Source: Prunus persica
Taxonomy: Eukaryota > Streptophyta > Magnoliopsida > Rosales > Rosaceae
DNA length: 64,000 nucleotides
Reading direction: 5' to 3'
NCBI RefSeq assembly: GCF_000346465.2
Contig: NC_034013.1
Span: 2,181,865-2,245,864 of the forward strand
Positions 60,936-64,000 of the stretch are shown here, piece by piece (positions within the stretch are counted from its first letter, which is position 1; every line of letters starts with the position of its first letter). Position numbers and translations under genes: made by a program. The notes under the pieces were generated by a model that did no database searches, was not told where the DNA came from, and saw nothing but the letters and a program-made list of their open reading frames with translations.

Positions 60936-62492
60936 TGAGGATGCAACTGAATCGATTTTGGTGTAGCTGATCCGACAACAACAGAATCTCGACCCATCGC
61001 AAGCAAAATTGGTAGATAGTTAGACACCAAAGAAGTAATATGGTGAATAAGCAAATCAGGAAAGGCAGACATTATCTCATTATTAGCCACACATCTATCC
61101 AACCGAGGCTGTACATTTTCTTCCCTACTCCAACAATTGGACCACGTGTATTTGTACCCTATATAAAGAATGGGAGCCAAACCACACTCCTCTAAAGCAT
61201 CTAAATATACTAATGGGCTACCACAATCTCATCAAAATCTCTACCCACCACCAAGGACCCGACACATCCCTTGCAAGCCATCTTAGAAGATTCCACGAAT
61301 GCTTCCATAAATTAGTCTCTGAGTTACCATAAACACCTATGAATCGAAAACCAACATGTTCCACTCCTTCTATATAAGCATCAATATGACCCACCGAGAA
61401 TGACCGAATAGTCACATACACACCTTCCTTCCAAAGTAGGGCAAGACCCCCCGATCTTTCTTTGCAATTCACACTAAAGAAACCCGCCACCCCTAACTGT
61501 TGTTGATAACTGCCATATGTCGTGTAGCCTTTTTGGTTTCAAATGAAAATACCACACAGGGTTTCTTTGCTCTAATCAAAGCCTTCAGAGCTCGGAGTGT
61601 CCGTGGTGAACCCAAACTACAGACATTCCAACAGAGAATCATCATTTCTCGTGATTAGCCCTTGACCCGAGACACATCACAGATTCTCTAGCATTGCCAG
61701 ATCGTTCAGTTTCCTTTAAAACCCCTTGTCGTTATGCACCACCCCTATCTTGGGACCGTGTCGTGGACGAGCTCCTCCCACATAGAACCTCTTTCGTTTA
61801 CTTAAAGCGGCTGGTTGCGGTGGAGAGGATACAACATGTGACCCAGACTCTAGACCAGACCTCCCACCCTGCAAAGTGGATTCAACTTCCCCACTCCAAC
61901 CATCATAGGGACTCCTTGAACCTGGACTCCCAGTGAGCTCGAAGCACAGCTGGACTGAGACCTCATTCAAATTGGCATTCTCAACTTCCTGCCTAGTACT
62001 ATGCCCCCATTCAACCACATCCACCTCTAATCTACGTTTCTTATTTGGCTGTGGAGATATCGTCATCAATTCCCCATCCTCTATGGAAGACATGTCAACC
62101 TCTTTCTTATTTGGCTGTGGAGATATTGCCATCTATTCCTCATCCTCTATGGAAGACATGTCAACCTCTAAAGAATCAAAGGCCACCATATGAGTTCAAC
62201 TAAGCCCATTAATATAGGAAAAGGTTCATGGATTCTTAGTCATAGAGTGGTGTTGCCTCTCAGTCCATAGCTAACACCCTTTAAAACCATTCTCTCTCTG
62301 TATACTTTAAACATCCTTCACCATAGTTTTTCAACACCCATATTGTTCCTCCACCATCGCTCCTTGCTTTTTAAGTTCACAAGTTGCCCCCACATGGTCG
62401 AACCGACAGCAGTACAGACAAAAATAAGGCAATCGTTCATATTCAAATTCGTACTGCTTTGCTGGCTCATCCGCTGCAAGACGTAAGGTAAT

Positions 62493-64000
62493 TGTCACGA
62501 CCCGATTCGAAAATAAGGAATATTCCCAAATCATGGTGTGAGTCATACCATAGTCATAAGAATAAAATCCTACAACCATGATATGATAAGAAATAGAGCC
62601 ACAATTAATACAAATTTACTAACAACACAATATCAGAGTTGCAGTAGCTCATAGTTAAACGCACACTAAGATTTTTATCAAACAGTTGACTACTTACAAA
62701 TATTAAGTACACAAAACAACAACAAAAGCCTAGTAGCTTGGTTGAAACCCGCTTCCTCAAACTTCACCTTGAATCCTGCACAATTTATTAGGGTATGAGC
62801 ATTCTAATACCCAGTAGAGCACCGTCAAACCCTTCAAGGTCAACTATCATAGTTAATCAAAGTGTCATGCATCAAACAACACAAGATACATTAATTATGC
62901 AACCATACCAGATGAATAAATTTGCATATGCAGTGATGCCAAGAACTCACTCCCTTCTAATCCCACTAATTCATACCTTAGGGCAACAAGCCTGCATGTC
63001 CCATACTATGCGTTTTACCACTGCGGCCCCGAATACCCTAAAATATGAACTAGCGCCTATCCGTCCATTAACCAAATTTTCTTTTGTTTACAAATTTCTC
63101 AACTTTCACTTTTCATTAGAGGCCCTGCTCCCATCACCTCAATATATTCCACTTTTTTTTTTTTACTTAGATATATCTAAGGCCTTCTCCCAACCCTTAG
63201 ATATATGTCAAACGACACACACACCCTTAACACCATTGTATTTATGATGCATACGTAATGCATCGCAAACATCATTTATCTCTGCTGAATAATAATACAT
63301 ATAATAACAATAATATTTCATATTTAATCACATGAATAATAATATTCACCCAAGATCAAATAATATCCACGAAGAAACATCAAATAATATTCACCGAGCA
63401 AAGCAACAATAATATTCATATTTAAAGCACTATATATAAGCACCAAGATTAAAAGTCATAGCCCAAACATCGAGAATCAAGAAACCCTACCTCGTGCCCA
63501 GCTAGCTTAACCTTGTGTGGGTTCATCCTTGAAAGTACGCAGAGTAGAACACCTAATTAAGATAATTAACTTATTAAAATTCACTGAAAATAAGAAAACA
63601 CGTTTGAGTGTCCTACTTGTGCACATAGACCCAAAACCCCATAATACGCTCGATAAGTTGTTCGACCCGATTGATACTCCCTCAACCTCACGTCCAAGCA
63701 AGCATAGAACCAACCGTCAAGGAAACACTAATCTATTCCCTTCAAAATAGAAACCAAAATACACTAGGCTGTAGAATATTCTTTTTTTCAGGTTTGTACA
63801 CTTGTTCTGAAAAATCACCAAAATTTCAATTTACAACCAAACGAGATAAAACTTTCCAGATTTAAAGAAGATACGTGCAAGTAAAACATATTAAAATTTC
63901 ATGAAAATCCAAGTTCATGAAGTTTTCAAACACGTATTCAAAACAGGGGATGCGGTAGAATCAGAACAAGTCCAACAACATAGTCTCTACTTTGAAATTT
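62493..64000. repeat. Probable Gypsy LTR, cutting the LINE, open at window end
   Basis: LINE ORF1 coding text stops at TGTCACGACCCGATTCG (62493), a start often seen in LTRs of chromovirus-type Gypsy elements. The following 1.5 kb is non-coding, with ATTCTAATACCCAGTAGAG near 62802 of the kind seen in such LTRs, and runs off the window. No second LTR or protein domain is available to test this. Confidence 0.4.

Larger units (their letters stand above)
55858..62492 (-). mobile_element. L1-type LINE with RNase H, broken and nested
   Basis: The element reads on minus and its 3' end is at low coordinates, where an A-rich tail (ATAAAAATAAAAA on minus) lies at 55858-55880. In order on minus: ORF1-like protein with a CCHC knuckle (62492-61716; YERLPYFCLYCCRFDH), an endonuclease of the APE type (61680-60950; GGLALLWKEGVYV, YKYTWSNCW, QPRLDRCVAN), reverse transcriptase (about 59300-57725; SPGIDGMSAFF, GDSLSPYLFL-type), a zinc-binding tail (57240-56800) and a C-terminal RNase H-like domain (56492-56050; HCDGAIGRNS, GIELAAICSRLL). 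Plant L1 elements are known to carry such an RNase H. Stops and frameshifts interrupt all ORFs. The RT gene is split by an insertion at 59342-60935. Confidence 0.87.

Overview
The window is nuclear DNA of a land plant, almost certainly a eudicot that forms arbuscular mycorrhiza. Genes carry many AT-rich introns with plant-type splice sites, and the spaces between them are filled with Copia, Gypsy, LINE, SINE, MITE and Helitron-like repeats. The best clue to lineage is an intact CYCLOPS/IPD3 gene, which plants that have lost mycorrhiza (such as Brassicaceae) lack. A rosid, perhaps of the rose family, fits my impression of the proteins and repeats, but the sequence alone does not prove this.

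Six genes look real and uninterrupted. For each multi-exon gene I joined exons by splice sites and reading phase: a 201-residue coiled-coil protein (1594-3260, +); a 246-residue ankyrin-repeat protein (5228-6879, -); CYCLOPS/IPD3, 11 exons and 524 residues (13856-18344, -); Mediator subunit MED32 (39075-39527, +); a RINT1/TIP20-family tethering protein closest to MAG2L, 4 exons and 786 residues (40813-44880, +); and a 294-residue three-helix membrane protein of unknown function (50019-55046, -). They do not form a pathway. CYCLOPS acts in the nucleus in symbiosis signalling, MED32 in transcription, and MAG2L in Golgi-to-ER traffic.

Layout: 0-7 kb holds two small genes and a hAT-type MITE with a perfect 8-bp target duplication. 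From 7 to 13.8 kb there are no genes, only MITEs, a long-inverted-repeat element broken by a 100-N assembly gap, and LTR-like debris. CYCLOPS fills 13.9-18.3 kb, with a SINE just upstream. From 19.8 to about 27 kb lies a decayed Ty3/Gypsy element on the minus strand, with an opposite-strand coding remnant between pol and the left LTR. From 27.7 to 35 kb come a SINE, a Helitron-like element, a fold-back MITE and a Copia element nested in another LTR-like repeat. MED32 and MAG2L sit at 39-45 kb. From 45 to 50 kb there is a Helitron-like element, a terminal-inverted-repeat element and a cluster of SINEs. The membrane-protein gene spans 50-55 kb and carries a large repeat-filled intron. From 55.9 to 62.5 kb lies a minus-strand L1-type LINE, itself interrupted by an insertion and cut at its 5' side by what looks like a Gypsy LTR running to the window end.

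I found no new defence or biosynthetic system. The most notable points are two GC-AG introns in CYCLOPS (one forced by reading phase), the nested Copia insertion, the paired Helitron-like elements, and the Gypsy element with opposite-strand ORF and tandem repeats.
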